Shown here piece by piece: positions 42,499 to 50,736 of a DNA stretch of 64,000 nt. Location of the stretch: NCBI GenBank assembly GCA_038319685.1, contig JBBQDN010000006.1:1-64000 (forward strand), in the 5' to 3' direction. Numbering within the stretch: position 1 is the stretch's first letter; each line of letters opens with the position of its first letter. The translations under genes and the position numbers were made by a program. The notes under the pieces are model-generated. The model did no database searches, was not told where the DNA came from, and saw only the letters and a list, made by a program, of their open reading frames with translations. The DNA comes from UBA6022 sp038319685 (lineage in GTDB: Bacteria > Patescibacteriota > Saccharimonadia > Saccharimonadales > Saccharimonadaceae).

Positions 42499-42590
42499 GA
42501 TCACCTTCTGCGAACCCGGAATCTCCATGTTATGTTCATAGCTCATAATATGGAAAGTTTCCCCAAGAAACGCCACCGGCAATTCTCACC
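42499..42590 (-). ncRNA. Structured RNA of unrecognised family, copy B
   Basis: It is homologous to the RNA at 10538-10640. Conserved stretches on the minus strand are GTGAGAA-TTGCC, GTGGC-TTTC and GGGAAAC, and a later block reads TTCGCAGAAGGTGATC where copy A has GTCGCGGAACGTGACC. Stem 1 (42567-42585) and stem 3 (42499-42526) are kept with G-U pairs that exist only on this strand. The long helix is rebuilt with different bases (ATGGA/TCCAT, GGAA/TTCC). It follows tRNA-Leu(GAG) and its terminator on the same strand. The 3' end is not defined. Confidence 0.6.
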
Positions 42591-42636
42591 CAACGTCCGA
42601 GTGTCGGTTCAAAATATATGTACACTAGACTAAAAA

Positions 42637-42655
42637 TCCGATCGCAAGGATCGGA
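42637..42655 (-). terminator. Terminator of tRNA-Leu (GAG)
   Basis: TCCGATC-CTTGC-GATCGGA on the minus strand is followed by TTTTTAG. It begins 10 bases after the CCA end of the tRNA. Confidence 0.85.
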
Positions 42656-42664
42656 GTTATAGTT

Positions 42665-42751
42665 TGGTGCGCGAAAGAGGACTTGAACCTCCACGTCCCG
42701 AAGGACACCAGCCCCTCAAGCTGACGCGTCTACCAATTCCGCCATTCGCGC
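42665..42751 (-). tRNA. tRNA-Leu (GAG)
   Basis: This class II tRNA has acceptor GCGCGAA/TTTCGCGC-type pairing, a variable arm GTGTCCTTCGGGAC, discriminator A and encoded CCA. The anticodon loop TTGAGGG gives GAG. It marks the right border of the tail-fibre-like island. Confidence 0.95.
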
Positions 42752-42783
42752 ATAAGGGATGTACTTACCGTATTATACGGATA

Positions 42784-44580
42784 CTATGGTGTTTTGTAAA
42801 CGGTTTGTTGATTCACGGACCAGTACAAAACATCCGCATATCGATCATGTGACGAGACCAGTACGGCGCCGTCATTAACTGACGTGACGCCTTGACCCTG
42901 TGCGTACTGTACCGTCGATTGATATAGGCCAATTGCCGGTACGTCATCTATCCATTGGCGGGCAAATGCTTTATATTTTGCGTTACGTAGATCAGGCTCA
43001 AGTCGTGATCTAGCTCCAACAAGTGCATCATCAGCGGCTCCGTTTGCATAATTAGAGAGGTTACGACCACGTTCTCCGATCTGTGACGAATGCCAGTACG
43101 CAAATACGTCAGGATCGGCACCGATGGCAAGCTGATAAAGTAATACATCGTACTGCCGCTGTTGCAGCGTCCCTTGTATAAAGTTCTGTGCTGGATCGCT
43201 CGAGTCAATGACCTGTGTCGTCACCTCGACGCCCAGTTGTCGCCACTGACCGGATATGGTTTCAAGCACCTTTTCATATTCACTATCTTTGATAGTCACG
43301 ACCCGGAGAGTTAAGTTTTGATTGTCTTTTTTACGCACTGTACCAGCCATTTTCCAACCAGCAGCATCAAGCAACTCTCCTGCTCGTTTCATATCAAAAA
43401 TCGGGGCTACGGGGATACCGTCACCGGTCAGCTGCCCATTAATAAAAGGAAGAGTCAGTGCCGGCACTTGCACTTTGAGGCTTTGACGAATCGCCCCCGT
43501 ATTAGTCGCAAGCTGAAGCGCCTGACGGACCAATTTATCCTTTAAGTTTGGTTGCGTTGTATTGAGAAGTGCATACACGCCATTATCAATCGATTTTGAA
43601 GTAACACGGTAATTCACCTTTGATATCTGAGATACGTCACCACTAGATATATCGGCAGCGGCATTTACCTCACCTGACTTCAGCGCGCCGAGGATACGTT
43701 CACGACTATCATATGCATGCAGCGCAAAGCGCCCTAGTCTCGGTTTGCCTTTAAAATAATCGTCAAATGCCACCATGTTGACAATTTTATGCTGATTACT
43801 AGTATCAGCCGCCTGTAATAATCGGAGTTTGAATGGACCAGTACCAATCGGCGAACGGCTAAAATTATTTTCACGAATCGCGCCTGGTGCAATTTTACCA
43901 AGAATATGTTCCGGTAATACCGAAAACGTCAATGCATGAGAAAATGCAGCATAAACGGCGGGAAGCGTGAATACCACGGTCGTATCGTCAAGAGCTTTAA
44001 CGCTCACATCTTGCCAGTTAACACGTAATGCCGATCGAGTCTCTGGTTGCCGAATCAAATCGACAGTAAACGCGACGTCTTTGGCGGTAAGCGTCACCCC
44101 GTCATGCCATTTAACGTTTGGCTTTAACTTGACTGTATACACCGTACCTGCGGGATTCACGTCCATTCTTTCGGCAAGATCAGTATGAATAGTGCCCTTT
44201 TGGTCATAACTATATAGTGAGGAAAACAACAGGCGGCTCGCAGATACTTCAGCACTCGATGACGCATATAGGGGATCTAGCGTATCAACAGGACCAAGTG
44301 TTGCTTCGGCATATGTCCCGCCTTCGCCTGCAGCTACCGTCTGATAGCTTTGCTGAAACCACACCAACTGAGCACCAACTGCAGCAACCAAAACAGCGAC
44401 TAGCAGTAACCATCCGATGATATGTCGCCGTACTTCTCTAATGCTTTCTAGCCTCCCAACGATAAATTTACGGGCATGACGAACTGTCGCACCTTCTGCT
44501 TTTTTGGCTCGTTTGGTTAAATGTTTTTTACTTAACGTGTTTTTTTGAAACTCACGCCAGCTGCGTTTTTCATCCGCCAT
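42784..44580 (-). CDS. Oligopeptide-type ABC transporter substrate-binding protein (SBP_bac_5), membrane-anchored
   Basis: This 598-residue protein has a long basic N-terminus, one membrane helix near residues 57-76 (IGWLLLVAVLVAAVGAQLVWF) and a large extracellular domain of the OppA/DppA type (ATLGPVDTLDPLYASSSAEV, VKLKPNVKWHDGVTLTAKDV, SPIGTGPFKL). There is no lipobox, so the anchor is the helix itself. It would capture peptides or similar host-derived nutrients. No matching permease is in the window. It follows secG by 10 bases, at the end of the pepP-holin-secG run. Confidence 0.9.
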   Translation of the reverse strand: MADEKRSWREFQKNTLSKKHLTKRAKKAEGATVRHARKFIVGRLESIREVRRHIIGWLLLVAVLVAAVGAQLVWFQQSYQTVAAGEGGTYAEATLGPVDTLDPLYASSSAEVSASRLLFSSLYSYDQKGTIHTDLAERMDVNPAGTVYTVKLKPNVKWHDGVTLTAKDVAFTVDLIRQPETRSALRVNWQDVSVKALDDTTVVFTLPAVYAAFSHALTFSVLPEHILGKIAPGAIRENNFSRSPIGTGPFKLRLLQAADTSNQHKIVNMVAFDDYFKGKPRLGRFALHAYDSRERILGALKSGEVNAAADISSGDVSQISKVNYRVTSKSIDNGVYALLNTTQPNLKDKLVRQALQLATNTGAIRQSLKVQVPALTLPFINGQLTGDGIPVAPIFDMKRAGELLDAAGWKMAGTVRKKDNQNLTLRVVTIKDSEYEKVLETISGQWRQLGVEVTTQVIDSSDPAQNFIQGTLQQRQYDVLLYQLAIGADPDVFAYWHSSQIGERGRNLSNYANGAADDALVGARSRLEPDLRNAKYKAFARQWIDDVPAIGLYQSTVQYAQGQGVTSVNDGAVLVSSHDRYADVLYWSVNQQTVYKTP

Positions 44581-44590
44581 AATTCACCAC

Positions 44591-44827
44591 CTATTTTATG
44601 AATGTCGGTAACAATAATCCAGCCAATATAGACAGTATAAAGATAGCGGCAAGAATGACCGTTGCTTCGAATAAGTTTTTATCAAGTCCACGACGAGTTG
44701 TATATAGTTCACCCGAACTACCAAATCCCGCACCTAGGCTTGCCCCACGTTGTTGCAGCAAAATACACGCAACCATTAGTACGGCCGATCCGATGGTGGT
44801 AATTTGCAAAATACTATCAATATTCAT
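44591..44827 (-). CDS. secG: Protein translocase subunit SecG
   Basis: This 78-residue protein has two membrane helices (ILQITTIGSAVLMVACILLQ; NLFEATVILAAIFILSILAG) around the GASLGAGFGSSGELYTTRRG loop, as in SecG. It assists protein export through SecYEG. Its ATG overlaps the stop of the upstream holin-family gene (TAATG), so it is translationally coupled. Confidence 0.9.
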   Translation of the reverse strand: MNIDSILQITTIGSAVLMVACILLQQRGASLGAGFGSSGELYTTRRGLDKNLFEATVILAAIFILSILAGLLLPTFIK

Positions 44828-45219
44828 TATTTCTCCTCTACGCTACGTGCATACTGTAATTCAAGCGCGCTACTTACTATATAGTTTACCAGACTTAGTA
44901 CCATTCCTGTAAGCACAGAATTCCAGAACGTCATGTTCAGTCCAGGTGCTAGTTTCAGTGATAAGTAGACCATGAGACCATTCACGATAAACGTAAAGAG
45001 TCCGAGCGTCAGCAAGATTGCAGGTAACGATAGTATAATTACGATCGGTCGCAGAACACTGTTCATAATAGAAAAAACAAGCCCAGCAAACACAAACACC
45101 CAGACGCCCGCTGATAGATCGGCGTCACTATATCCGGTACCAAAAATACGTACTGCTATCCAAAGTCCCAGCGAGTTGAGTGCCCACCTAATAACAAAGA
45201 CAAGGAATTGTTTTTTCAT
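44827..45219 (-). CDS. Phage holin family 4 (PF04020-type) membrane protein
   Basis: This 130-residue protein has four membrane helices and the family segments VFAGLVFSIMNSVLRPIVIIL and GLFTFIVNGLMVYLSLKLAPG. Despite the name, these proteins are common chromosomal membrane proteins of unknown role. It sits between pepP (26 bases upstream) and secG (overlapping TAATG), which suggests a link to envelope or secretion functions rather than lysis. Confidence 0.85.
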   Translation of the reverse strand: MKKQFLVFVIRWALNSLGLWIAVRIFGTGYSDADLSAGVWVFVFAGLVFSIMNSVLRPIVIILSLPAILLTLGLFTFIVNGLMVYLSLKLAPGLNMTFWNSVLTGMVLSLVNYIVSSALELQYARSVEEK

Positions 45220-45245
45220 AATCTTTTCTCATTATACCTTTTCGT

Positions 45246-46454
45246 CTATAGGTCTGTCGATAGCTTGCCACTCAAATTGTCGTGACCTGATGTGGTGATA
45301 AGGATATCGTCTTCGATACGAACCCCTATCCCCTCTTTGGGGATATAGATACCGGGTTCAACCGTGAGGACCATGCCAGGTTGAAAATACTGCGGCCCAC
45401 CAAGGCTATCGTGCGTATCAAGTCCCAGTCCGTGACTGATTGCATGGGGAAAATAAGTACGATATGCGTCCTTGTCGTCAACCTGCGACATGAGTCCTAG
45501 GCCCATCAATACTTTTATCATAATTTTGTCGGTCTGACCGTGGTACTCACGAATATCCAGGCCTGGCCTCAGTAAAGCCACTATCTCATGATGCGCAGAT
45601 TGTACCGCACTATGAACCGCCATTTGTCGTTTGGTCGGCTGTCCAACAGCGTACGTTCGAGTAATATCCGCCGAGTACCCGTAGTGTCTTGCTCCGACGT
45701 CCATCATGACAAGTTCACGTTTTTTTAATTTATCCGCATTAGTATCGTAGTGCAATGTACAGGCATTTTTACCCCCTGCAATAATTGGGTCATAGGCGTG
45801 GCCGGCCGCTCCACGACGACGAAATAAATAACTAAATTCTGCCTCAACTTCGTATTCGTACGATAATTCAGGTAGTTTCTTTTTTACCAACCCAAATCCT
45901 TCAATCGTAAGATCAATTGCCTGGCGCATCGCGGAAATTTCTTCCGACTGTTTGATGGCTCGCAGCGCTGAAAGATCTTTACGACAATCACGAACGGTCG
46001 TAAATAAACGGTCTAATTTTACCCATAGTTTTTTAGGTGTTGGATTAAGGACAAAATCAAAATATTCCAAATGAGGATGATCACCGAGCGTATACACAAC
46101 GCTATGTTTTTTGGCGAGTGCATGTAATAAATCAGTTGCTTCGTCGTGAGAGACGACGCTATCGATACCACTCATGCGTATTGCATCCGCAGTTGATAAA
46201 CTGCCATCAAATGTATGATTAATGTCGCTCACCAGTGGCGCGACCAGCCAGCACTTATGCCGTGACCCGTCGATAATAAGCTGCCAATCAGGCGCATCGA
46301 TTCCTGTTAGCCACCAGAAGTTTTTTTCCTGCTCAAACTGTGCTGCGTAATCACTCGCACGTTGCATACGAGTAAACGCCGATAGAACAATGACTCCACC
46401 ACCATTCTTTTCGATAAGCGTCCGTCGATTAGTGCTAAAAAAGTCCTTGTTCAT
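45246..46454 (-). CDS. pepP: Xaa-Pro aminopeptidase (M24)
   Basis: This 402-residue protein has an N-terminal creatinase-like domain and a pita-bread catalytic domain. The metal ligands are MMDVGARHYGYSADITRTY (two Asp), HAISHGLGLDTHD (His), TVEPGIYIP (Glu) and VRIEDDILIT (Glu). It removes N-terminal residues before proline. TATGAT (46461-46466) ends 6 bases before the ATG, a leaderless-type start. It leads the run pepP - holin-family - secG - peptide-binding protein. Confidence 0.95.
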   Translation of the reverse strand: MNKDFFSTNRRTLIEKNGGGVIVLSAFTRMQRASDYAAQFEQEKNFWWLTGIDAPDWQLIIDGSRHKCWLVAPLVSDINHTFDGSLSTADAIRMSGIDSVVSHDEATDLLHALAKKHSVVYTLGDHPHLEYFDFVLNPTPKKLWVKLDRLFTTVRDCRKDLSALRAIKQSEEISAMRQAIDLTIEGFGLVKKKLPELSYEYEVEAEFSYLFRRRGAAGHAYDPIIAGGKNACTLHYDTNADKLKKRELVMMDVGARHYGYSADITRTYAVGQPTKRQMAVHSAVQSAHHEIVALLRPGLDIREYHGQTDKIMIKVLMGLGLMSQVDDKDAYRTYFPHAISHGLGLDTHDSLGGPQYFQPGMVLTVEPGIYIPKEGIGVRIEDDILITTSGHDNLSGKLSTDL

Positions 46455-46491
46455 AGATCTATCATACCCTACCTAATATCATGTGTCGTGA

Positions 46492-47982
46492 CTATTTACT
46501 CTCAATACCCAAATACGATACGACAATTTGGCCTTTAGCGGAACCGAGACATTTTATGATATCGTTTTTCGTGGCGGCCTGGACTCCGCGAAGGCTCCCG
46601 AACGTTCGAATCAGTTTTTTGCGCGCCACAGGTCCGATACCGGGAATCTCTTCGAGGATACTTTCAGTCTGTTTAACTCGTTTTAAAACCGTATGGTAAC
46701 TGACGGCAAATCGGTGGGATTCATCGCGAATTCTTTGGAGTAATTTTATGATGTGCGAGCTATGTGGCAAATTAATAAGCGTAAAATTATCCGAAAGTGT
46801 CACGTAGCCATCAAGTTGTTTCAATTTTTCTTTACTGACAATTATATTTGAACGTAGATGGTCAACCACAATTTGTTCTTCACGTTTTGCCAGGCCAATG
46901 AATGGAATATCGTGAATATCACGATCATCACGGGCTTTTAACGCAGCGTCGAGTTGGCCCTTGCCACCATCAATCAAAAACAGATCAGGCTTTCCCCAAC
47001 TTTTCAGATTCTTTTCACTCAGACGACGGGTAATCGTTTCATTCATATTATAGAAATCGTTATTATGCTCAATTTTCGTTTTATATTTACGATAATCACT
47101 GCGACTGCTGACACCGTTTAAGAACACAACCTGGCTAGCGACGACATTAGTCCCACTCATATGACTAATGTCGTAACCTTCGATCCGAACGGGTATTTTT
47201 TTTAACCCAAGCAGATCGACCAGATCGCTCAAGGCTTTATCTTTGGAGATATCGAGGAATTCTTTATCACCAAACATAATCCGATGCTGTAATTCACGCA
47301 AATTGTATAATTTATTACGTAGTTTCATCGCAGATTCAAAATCTTGCTCACTGGCTGCAGCCTTCATGTCGCGTTCGATATCAGATACGAGTGCTCTCCG
47401 ATTCCCTTTGACATAACTGATAAGCTTACGGAGACTCGCTCTATACTCGTCACTGGTCATGCCAACAGGCGAAAGTCCAAGATGGGCGTCAAGGTCAGGA
47501 CGGGCGCCATTTTTTGGGGCAACTGTGTAATAGGGGAAGACTTTCCGTAGGTACCGTAAGGCTTTTTTGACTGCATAGCCATTAAAATAGGGACCAAAAT
47601 ACTCCGCACCGTCGTCTGCTGGGTTACGCGTAAAACAGACATACGGCCACTCACTTTTCATATCAATACGGACAAATAGTTGCGATTTGTCATCACGAAG
47701 CAAAATATTAAATCGCGGCATATAGCGCTTCACCATTTCTGATTCGAGGAATAGCGCATCTATTTCACTTTCTGTTTCAACCCAGTCGGTGTCATCAATC
47801 TCAGCGACAAGTGCCTGGGTTTTGACATCCATATCACGAGTTGACTGAAAATATTGCCGTACTCTGTTTTTCAGAACCGCTGCTTTGCCAACATAAATAA
47901 TCTCACCGTCCGCTGATTTATGAAAATACACCCCAGGGGTTCGTGGCAACGTTTTTAATTTTGCTTCAAGTCGAGCATTCAT
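46492..47982 (-). CDS. uvrC: Excinuclease ABC subunit C
   Basis: The product is about 496 residues from the second of two adjacent ATGs (47982), which lies 6 bases after TATAAT. It has a GIY-YIG nuclease (LPRTPGVYFHKSADGEIIYVGKA), a UVR motif (AASEQDFESAMKLRNKL), an RNase H-like domain starting IEGYDISHMSGTNVVAS, and C-terminal helix-hairpin-helix (LEEIPGIGPVARKKLIRTFG). It is about 100 residues shorter than E. coli UvrC, mainly in the middle, but all domains are present. It makes the dual incisions in nucleotide excision repair with UvrA, which is encoded 8 kb away. Confidence 0.95.
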   Translation of the reverse strand: MNARLEAKLKTLPRTPGVYFHKSADGEIIYVGKAAVLKNRVRQYFQSTRDMDVKTQALVAEIDDTDWVETESEIDALFLESEMVKRYMPRFNILLRDDKSQLFVRIDMKSEWPYVCFTRNPADDGAEYFGPYFNGYAVKKALRYLRKVFPYYTVAPKNGARPDLDAHLGLSPVGMTSDEYRASLRKLISYVKGNRRALVSDIERDMKAAASEQDFESAMKLRNKLYNLRELQHRIMFGDKEFLDISKDKALSDLVDLLGLKKIPVRIEGYDISHMSGTNVVASQVVFLNGVSSRSDYRKYKTKIEHNNDFYNMNETITRRLSEKNLKSWGKPDLFLIDGGKGQLDAALKARDDRDIHDIPFIGLAKREEQIVVDHLRSNIIVSKEKLKQLDGYVTLSDNFTLINLPHSSHIIKLLQRIRDESHRFAVSYHTVLKRVKQTESILEEIPGIGPVARKKLIRTFGSLRGVQAATKNDIIKCLGSAKGQIVVSYLGIESK

Positions 47983-48002
47983 CATTCTATTATATGTTGT
48001 TT

Positions 48003-48030
48003 TTGCTGTTTTATTGGTGCATACTATAAG
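48003..48030 (+). promoter_or_regulatory. Promoter of the small Lys-rich gene
   Basis: TTGCTG (48003-48008) and TATAAG (48025-48030) have a 16-base spacer. The resulting leader of about 60 bases contains a short upstream frame. Confidence 0.4.
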
Positions 48031-48054
48031 AACAAGCGAGTTAGACGAAAGATA

Positions 48055-48102
48055 ATGTATGAAACACTCGCATTAACCCGTCATAGGAGATATAGATTAT
48101 GA
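48055..48102 (+). other. Upstream ORF overlapping the Lys-rich gene start
   Basis: A 15-codon ATG frame (MYETLALTRHRRYRL) ends in a TGA that overlaps the next ATG as ATGA. It has no ribosome-binding site of its own and contains that of the next frame. It may couple translation or be incidental. Confidence 0.3.
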
Positions 48103-48164
48103 GCAAAGGAACAAACATGAAGAAGAATGTGAAGAAGAAAAAGCAGGTCCCAGCTGCTGTCTAG
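48099..48164 (+). CDS. Lys-rich small protein (21 aa)
   Basis: TAGGAG stands 10 bases before the ATG and a clear terminator follows the stop, so this is a complete small transcription unit. The peptide MSKGTNMKKNVKKKKQVPAA is strongly basic and resembles short 'MSKG-x-N-x-KK' proteins seen in several phyla, whose function is unknown. Binding to RNA or ribosomes is plausible from charge alone. Confidence 0.55.
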   Translation: MSKGTNMKKNVKKKKQVPAAV

Positions 48165-48176
48165 GCACCTCCCTAG

Positions 48177-48201
48177 CTCCGCTCAATGAGCGGAGGTTTT
48201 T
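48177..48201 (+). terminator. Terminator of the small Lys-rich gene
   Basis: CTCCGCTC-AAT-GAGCGGAG is followed by a run of T. It also touches the stop of the convergent VIT-family gene. Confidence 0.85.
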
Positions 48202-48933
48202 TTACGAAGACAGCGTTCCAAAGAGTAATCCGATACCATACGTTGCCGTTGAGCTAAGCAAAATAATACCGAGTTGTCTTAGCGAACCATAGAGAATGCT
48301 TTTACCACTCGAACGTGCCGTAAACCCGCCAACACACAAACCCGCCAATGAGGTGAGTGTCACTGCCGCAATTACGGCTTGGCTGTGAGCAATACCAATA
48401 AGCCACGGCAGTAATGGGACCAACGCACCGATAGTGAATAAAATGAATGATGAAATCGCCGCGCGCCACGGAGAACCCAGTTCATCCTGATCAATTCCTA
48501 TGACTTGGGCTGAATAAAGTGATATAAAATTCTTGTCAGTTTTGGCGATATCTGCAGCTGCCTCGTGAGCAACAGCCTGATTCATGCCCCGACGAGTCAG
48601 AGCATGGGCCAAATTATCAGTCAGTGATGACCGATCTGTTTTAAGTGCTGACTTCAAATCACTGAGTACACCTTCGAACAAATCCACTTGTGATTTTATA
48701 GAAATCCATTCTCCTGCTGCCATCGACGTTGCACCAGCGAGTAGCCCTGCAAGACCTGCCGTTAGGACCGCTTTGACATCACCACCTGCTCCAGCTACCC
48801 CCACGACTAAACAAAGTGTACTTACAAGTCCATCATTGACACCCAAAACAGCCGCACGGGCACTTCCACGTTGAACTTGAAGCGCACGCTTCTTGAGCGC
48901 TTCAGCTACTGGAGATACTTTTTCACTATGCAT
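48202..48933 (-). CDS. VIT1/CCC1-family transporter
   Basis: This 243-residue membrane protein has the family start AAVLGVNDGLVSTLCLVVGVAG, GATSMAAGEWISIKSQVDLF, a charged cytoplasmic helical region (residues ~90-140) and three C-terminal membrane helices. Relatives move iron or manganese out of the cytoplasm. The cytoplasmic region is short on acidic metal-binding residues, so the ion is uncertain. The gene begins 2 bases after the KefB-like gene ends, so the two form an operon. Confidence 0.85.
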   Translation of the reverse strand: MHSEKVSPVAEALKKRALQVQRGSARAAVLGVNDGLVSTLCLVVGVAGAGGDVKAVLTAGLAGLLAGATSMAAGEWISIKSQVDLFEGVLSDLKSALKTDRSSLTDNLAHALTRRGMNQAVAHEAAADIAKTDKNFISLYSAQVIGIDQDELGSPWRAAISSFILFTIGALVPLLPWLIGIAHSQAVIAAVTLTSLAGLCVGGFTARSSGKSILYGSLRQLGIILLSSTATYGIGLLFGTLSS

Positions 48934-48935
48934 GA

Positions 48936-50636
48936 TTATTCTCTATCCGCCTGATTTGCCAAGGCTGTCCGCCCGATTTCGATCAAGTGCTTTTTACGAT
49001 ATTCATCAAAACTATGTTTATTAATACCATGAAGGTGTATAAACATACTGAGTTTTTCAGATCCAATAAAGTGCGGTAACATCACGTAGCTTGCCCCTAA
49101 TTTATATAGCTCTGCAGCTTCATTATGGTCCTTTGAATAGCAAATGACGACTGCGGTTTTATTATGCTGTCGAACATAACGAACCAGTGACATATTGACC
49201 GCGTGATCACTCACGATACTTACTGTCAGTTTTGTTTTTTCGATATCAATTTCAGATAGTAGCTCTGGGTCAGTTGCATCACCATACAAATAATCAATAC
49301 GCTTACGTTCGAGTTCTTCAACCACTTCGGGATCATAGTCAACAACTACGAATCGCTGTTTCATGTCTCGAAATGTTTTAAGAAATTGCTGACCACCGTT
49401 TTTATACCCAAATAATACCAGTGGAAATGTTTTTGCATGAACTTTATGTTCCTGGGCATTTTCACGTTCAAAAAAACGGAGATGTTTTTCAAGTTTGACG
49501 TAAATCCAGTTATCGTACTGCATGAGGTAGGTTGATGCAGCAATCGTAATAATCGCGACCAGCGTAATAACGGCGCTCAACATTCCACCAACAAGTCCAG
49601 CCTGGAGTGCAAGAACAACCAAAATAATCGAAAACTCACTTATTTGAGATAAATTGATACCGGTTTTAAAACTCGTCCTTTTTGTATATCCCAGTAACCC
49701 AAGCGACATCATAACAATAATAGGCTTAATGACAATCGCAACAAATGACAGTGCGATTGCGGGTAAAATCGCCTGCTGGATACTGTGAAGTTGCAAACTT
49801 TCGCCAAGTGTAATAAAAAACAAAATGATGAAGAAATCTCGCAGAGGTTTAAGACGAGCGCCAATCTCATGGACATACGGCAATTGCGCCAATGCAACAC
49901 CGGCAAACAATGCACCAATTTCGACGGAAAATCCAACCATATTAACTAATGTCGCAACGCCAAATCCCCACGCTAACGCAAATAAAAACAAAAATTCCTG
50001 TGACTTTGCAATAAATTTTGTCAGTTTTGGCAAAATTTTCATACTAACTAGGCCTAGTACGGTTACAAGAATCACGCCTTTTACTATGAGAAAGCCGATT
50101 GCTCCAAGGTTCAATGCTTCACCGCCTTTGCCTGCGGCAACAAACAGTAATGCAAACGTCGCGACAATGTCATCTATCAAGATGACACCAATGGCAATCC
50201 GTCCGTTGAGTCTTGTTAATTCTTTTTTATCACTCAGTACTTTAGCAATAATGATTGTGCTACTAAAAAATAGTGCTAAGCCAATAATTACCGATTCCGT
50301 CACAGTAAAATGAAAGGCAACGCCAAGTAGGTACCCCAGTGTCCCAACGGATACGAATATCGCACCGGCTGTGAGGAATACAGGCTTACCCATTTGTTTG
50401 ATCACCGTCATGCTTAGTTCAAGACCGATAATAAATAGCAAAAGAGCGATGCCAATCTGGCTAAAAGTTTCAAACGAACCTTTTGCTTCGATCAAATTCA
50501 AAAAACTAGGTCCAGCAATAATCCCCGTCAAAATATAACTCATAATGAGCGGCTGTTTTAAAAGTCGCATAATCATCGCAACCGCAGCGGCAACGACAAT
50601 AACTATCGAAAGCTGCGAAAAAACATCACCCGACAT
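48936..50636 (-). CDS. KefB-like monovalent cation:proton antiporter (CPA2) with a TrkA-N-like domain
   Basis: This 566-residue protein has 12 or so membrane helices with the CPA2 segments ALLLFIIGLELSMTVIKQMG, ALFFSSTIIIAKVLSDKKEL and GVILIDDIVATFALLF. A C-terminal Rossmann-like TrkA-N domain follows (LVLFGYKNGGQQFLKTF; VVDYDPEVVEELERKRIDYL; YGDATDPELL). The nucleotide-binding glycines are partly replaced (GYKNGG), so regulation may differ. It probably exchanges K+ or Na+ for protons at the inner membrane. It is followed by the VIT-family gene. Confidence 0.9.
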   Translation of the reverse strand: MSGDVFSQLSIVIVVAAAVAMIMRLLKQPLIMSYILTGIIAGPSFLNLIEAKGSFETFSQIGIALLLFIIGLELSMTVIKQMGKPVFLTAGAIFVSVGTLGYLLGVAFHFTVTESVIIGLALFFSSTIIIAKVLSDKKELTRLNGRIAIGVILIDDIVATFALLFVAAGKGGEALNLGAIGFLIVKGVILVTVLGLVSMKILPKLTKFIAKSQEFLFLFALAWGFGVATLVNMVGFSVEIGALFAGVALAQLPYVHEIGARLKPLRDFFIILFFITLGESLQLHSIQQAILPAIALSFVAIVIKPIIVMMSLGLLGYTKRTSFKTGINLSQISEFSIILVVLALQAGLVGGMLSAVITLVAIITIAASTYLMQYDNWIYVKLEKHLRFFERENAQEHKVHAKTFPLVLFGYKNGGQQFLKTFRDMKQRFVVVDYDPEVVEELERKRIDYLYGDATDPELLSEIDIEKTKLTVSIVSDHAVNMSLVRYVRQHNKTAVVICYSKDHNEAAELYKLGASYVMLPHFIGSEKLSMFIHLHGINKHSFDEYRKKHLIEIGRTALANQADRE

Positions 50637-50736
50637 CTTCGTGATTTACCTTTTTTATTATAGTGGTGTTTATGTGCGTCATCATTAACCATAAGTGTAA
50701 CGCATATCAGGCGTTGACGGCAACCCGTGAAATGCC

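Noticed and set aside
44827..45219. Phage lysis holin
   Set aside because: The PF04020-type protein sits between pepP and secG in a housekeeping run, with no endolysin or phage gene nearby.
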